A DNA stretch of 41,281 nt. Source: SHLQ01 sp964562985. Its GTDB lineage: Bacteria; Actinomycetota; Acidimicrobiia; Acidimicrobiales; SHLQ01. Shown here in pieces: positions 39,522 through 41,281 of the stretch. The DNA is taken from NCBI GenBank assembly GCA_964562985.1, contig CAZLWE010000027.1, positions 1 to 41,281 on the forward strand. The letters run 5' to 3'. The first letter of the stretch is position 1, and the number at the start of each line of letters is the position of its first letter. Under the pieces are notes generated by a model. It was not told where the DNA came from and made no database searches. It saw nothing but the letters and a program-made list of their open reading frames with translations. The position numbers and the translations under genes are program-made.

Positions 39522-40643
39522 ATGGCATACATCACCGAACGCAACAACACCTTCTACGTCGTCGACTACCGCGGGCGCGACCCAATCAGCGGCAGCGAAC
39601 GCCGCAAGTGGCATCACTGCGGGCCACACCGAGCCGACGCCGAGCGGCTTATCGACGAACTCAACTCTCGGCCCTCTACGGCGCGGGCACGAGGCACGCT
39701 CGAAACTTTCCTCACCGGCCCCTGGCTCGCGACCAAGCACACCCTCACGACCGCCACCCGAACCCGATACCGCTGGATGATCGACCACAACATCTGCCCG
39801 CGCCTCGGACACGTTCGACTCGACGCGCTGCGGCCCGATGACCTCGACACCTTCTACACCGACCTCATCGCCACCGGCGGACGACGACGACAAGGCCTCT
39901 CCCCCAAGACCGTCCTCGAGATCCACCGAGTCATCTCCAACGCTCTCGACCTCGCTGTCGACCGGCATCTCATCGCCACCAACCCGGCGCGACACGCCCG
40001 ACCACCCAAGCCGGGAAGGCGTTCAACGACCGCGCGTGTGTGGTCGGCCGACCAACTCGCGTCGTTCCTGCACTCCACGCGCAGCAAGCGGCTCTACCCG
40101 GCACTCCACCTCGCCGCGCACACTGGCATCCGCCGAGGAGAACTCGCGGGGTTGAACTGGGGAGACCTCGACCGCACCCACGTCCGACTCTCTATCACCC
40201 GAAGCCGTCAATCGGCCGGCGGGACCACGGTCGAAGCAGCCGTCAAGACCCGCACGAGCCGACGATGCATCGATCTCGACCCGGCAACACTGACGATCAT
40301 CGATGACTGGCGGCGACGCCTCGTCGACGAAGGCGCCGAGATCAGAGCGTCGACGCCGATGTTCCTCAACTCCATCCATCAGCCACCGGCGCCGGACTCG
40401 TTCTCCCAGCTCTTTACCCGCTCGATCGCCCAGACCGACCTGCCGCCGATCCGATTCCACGACCTGCGACACACCCACGCCTCGCTCCTCGTCGCCGCCG
40501 GTGTCCCGATCAAGGTCGTCTCCGAACGACTCGGACACGCGCACCCCGGCTTCACAATGCACACCTACCAACATGTCCTGCCGGGCATGGGCGCCAGTGC
40601 AGCACGACAGTTCGCCCAGCTCGTCGACGCGGCTGGCCGGTAG
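39522..40643 (+). CDS. int: tyrosine recombinase/integrase
   Basis: This 373-residue phage-type integrase has an N-terminal arm-binding AP2-like segment (TFYVVDYRGRDPISGSERRK), a SAM-like core-binding domain (WLATKHTLTTATRTRYRWMI) and the catalytic domain. Catalytic residues are visible: Arg 204 in HTGIRRGELAGLNW, HxxR at 313-316 in HDLRHTHASLLVAAG, His 339 in ERLGHAHP and Tyr 349 in MHTYQHVLPGM. The ATG at 39522 follows GGAG. It lies 126 bases from the right attachment site and is the likely agent of insertion at tRNA-Met. No excisionase is seen. Confidence 0.95.
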   Translation: MAYITERNNTFYVVDYRGRDPISGSERRKWHHCGPHRADAERLIDELNSRPSTARARGTLETFLTGPWLATKHTLTTATRTRYRWMIDHNICPRLGHVRLDALRPDDLDTFYTDLIATGGRRRQGLSPKTVLEIHRVISNALDLAVDRHLIATNPARHARPPKPGRRSTTARVWSADQLASFLHSTRSKRLYPALHLAAHTGIRRGELAGLNWGDLDRTHVRLSITRSRQSAGGTTVEAAVKTRTSRRCIDLDPATLTIIDDWRRRLVDEGAEIRASTPMFLNSIHQPPAPDSFSQLFTRSIAQTDLPPIRFHDLRHTHASLLVAAGVPIKVVSERLGHAHPGFTMHTYQHVLPGMGASAARQFAQLVDAAGR

Positions 40644-40733
40644 ACGTCTACCGAACAGAAGCCCGGAAACTCAACGAACGCGCGAGGACGACGGAAGACG
40701 GCCCGGTAGAGGACGATTCGTCCCACAACGACA

Positions 40734-40764
40734 AAGGCCCGGAACCGTTGAGATTCCGGGCCTT
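40734..40764 (-). terminator. hairpin terminator next to the right attachment site
   Basis: AAGGCCCGGAA and TTCCGGGCCTT (11 bp) enclose a 9-base loop. On the minus strand it is followed by TTTGTCGTTG. It sits 4 bases left of the tRNA-Met fragment and is the counterpart of the palindrome at 36244-36275; both carry the GCCCGGAAC core, so the two ends carry different versions of the tRNA terminator. It also lies after the integrase gene. Confidence 0.65.
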
Positions 40765-40768
40765 CGTG

Positions 40769-40815
40769 TTAGTGGCGGGGGCAGGATTTGAACCTGCGAC
40801 CTTCGGGTTATGAGA
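40769..40815 (-). repeat. right attachment site: second copy of the tRNA-Met 3' half
   Basis: Identical to 36283-36329 over 47 bases. As at the left copy, the sequence beyond the anticodon loop (40816 onward) is not a tRNA 5' half, so this copy is not the intact gene. After it comes the same arm block as at the left end, which suggests that a second related element or remnant starts here. Confidence 0.85.
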
Positions 40816-40881
40816 GGGATCGCATGGCCGGGGAACTGGCCGATTCCGCTGTGTCTGCAGGGATTCGACTCTCCGCTCGAC

Positions 40882-40932
40882 CCCGTGGTTCCCCGTCGTT
40901 TACCGGGGTTCAGGTACATCGGTGGTACATGC
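40882..40932. repeat. arm-like direct repeat right of the right attachment site
   Basis: Matches 36407-36457 (about 84 per cent), again with the paired GGTACAT repeats (40914-40931). The 303-base stretch 40644-40946 contains only this block, the attachment core, the hairpin and unassigned sequence; I see no gene in it. Confidence 0.6.
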
Positions 40933-40946
40933 GGCGGGCGTTTCGG

Positions 40947-41258
40947 TCAGCCACGTTTGCGGGCTGATTCGAGTGCCCGTCGGAGTTGGTCGATCGTGGG
41001 TGACCCAGCTGGCCCGTCGGGCGTTTGGTAGATCCGGCACGAAAGTCCGACCGGTGCGTCGGGGTCGGCGAACAGATCGGATCCATCGACGTGGATGCTG
41101 GGCGAACCTCGGAACCGGGTCCGCTCTGCCGCTTCGGGGGTATCGACGGTAACTCGTTCGATGTCGAGGCCGGAGATCTCGGTGGCGAGCAGATCGAGAT
41201 GGTCAGCCGCTGTTTGCCAACTGGGACAGTCATCGAAGTAGAGCAGCGACACCTTCAT
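40947..41258 (-). CDS. thioredoxin-like fold protein
   Basis: This 103-residue protein belongs to a small actinobacterial thioredoxin-fold family. It has LLYFDDCPSWQTAADHLDLL at the N-terminus (a single Cys at about residue 11 where thioredoxins have CxxC), RFRGSPSIHVDGSDLFADPD (with the cis-Pro region SPS), and VGLSCRIYQTPDGPAGSPT. Its second Cys near residue 73 could form a disulfide with the first. The role is unknown, possibly metal or thiol handling. It lies right of the tRNA-Met repeat and may be cargo of a second element that continues past the window, or core DNA. Confidence 0.82.
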   Translation of the reverse strand: MKVSLLYFDDCPSWQTAADHLDLLATEISGLDIERVTVDTPEAAERTRFRGSPSIHVDGSDLFADPDAPVGLSCRIYQTPDGPAGSPTIDQLRRALESARKRG

Positions 41259-41281
41259 GTGTTCAGCCTACGGCACGGGCG

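Larger units (their letters stand above)
36283..40815. mobile_element. 4.5-kb integrative element in a tRNA-Met gene
   Basis: The element is bounded by two identical 47-bp direct repeats (36283-36329 and 40769-40815) that match the 3' half of an elongator tRNA-Met gene from the anticodon loop onward. Inside are a tyrosine integrase next to the right end, a HigBA-type toxin-antitoxin pair next to the left end and two further minus-strand genes. I see no replication, excision or transfer gene. The size and content recall a small satellite-like or defence-carrying genomic island. Neither repeat is joined to a tRNA 5' half, so the intact tRNA lies elsewhere. Confidence 0.82.

Noticed and set aside
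40769..40850. Complete tRNA-Met gene at the right repeat
   Set aside because: The same truncation as at the left copy; the sequence after the anticodon loop is not tRNA-like.
1..41281. CRISPR array or rRNA genes
   Set aside because: No regularly spaced short repeats and no rRNA-like stretches were seen anywhere in the window.

Overview
The window reads as a chromosomal segment from a high-GC actinobacterium. It shows rplU-rpmA-obg-proB, a nadD-LCP-rsfS cluster, a class II DAHP synthase, many GTG starts and a conservon-type GTPase/roadblock cassette. The abundant acyl-CoA genes and ProA/CoxE/MoxR types suggest class Acidimicrobiia, but that rank is inference. TGA is used as a normal stop in many genes here, so the genetic code is standard.

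Layout, left to right. 1-3.7 kb: two convergent paralogous lipoproteins and the minus-strand cluster nadD > LCP-like > rsfS > lipoprotein. 4-7 kb: a group 2 sigma factor with a strong terminator, then a four-gene roadblock/GTPase/roadblock/DUF4388 signalling operon. 7-12.5 kb: class II DAHP synthase, a decayed Toprim fragment, a CoxE-like VWA protein with its MoxR ATPase, and a ProA-like dehydrogenase. 12.5-19 kb: murJ, two tandem PspA-like genes, and proB-obg-rpmA-rplU. 19-30 kb: central and lipid metabolism (acyl-CoA dehydrogenase, ACT-malic enzyme, acyl-CoA synthetase, aminotransferase, alpha/beta hydrolase, sulfite-oxidase-like protein, PhyH dioxygenase, TesB thioesterase). Among these lies a DUF3179 gene (21585-22700) with one in-frame TGA exactly where the family has the first Cys of its CPLC motif. 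A short hairpin with a G near the start of its apical loop follows, so this is a strong selenoprotein candidate; the next gene is a TauE/SafE permease. 30-34 kb: a tightly coupled flavoprotein/DUF1365/cyclopropane-synthase-like operon for fatty-acyl modification. 34-36 kb: two HNH-type proteins.

36.28-40.82 kb is a compact integrative element of about 4.5 kb. It is bounded by identical 47-bp direct repeats that are the 3' half of an elongator tRNA-Met gene. It carries a tyrosine integrase, a HigBA-type toxin-antitoxin pair, a DUF6602 nuclease-like protein and a large uncharacterised partner protein, and no replication or transfer gene. Both repeats are followed by the same arm sequence and neither is joined to a tRNA 5' half. 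The right copy therefore probably also begins a second element that runs past the window. A small thioredoxin-like gene closes the window.

The most notable items are the predicted UGA-decoded DUF3179 protein with its SECIS-like hairpin, and the tRNA-Met element with its candidate defence pair.
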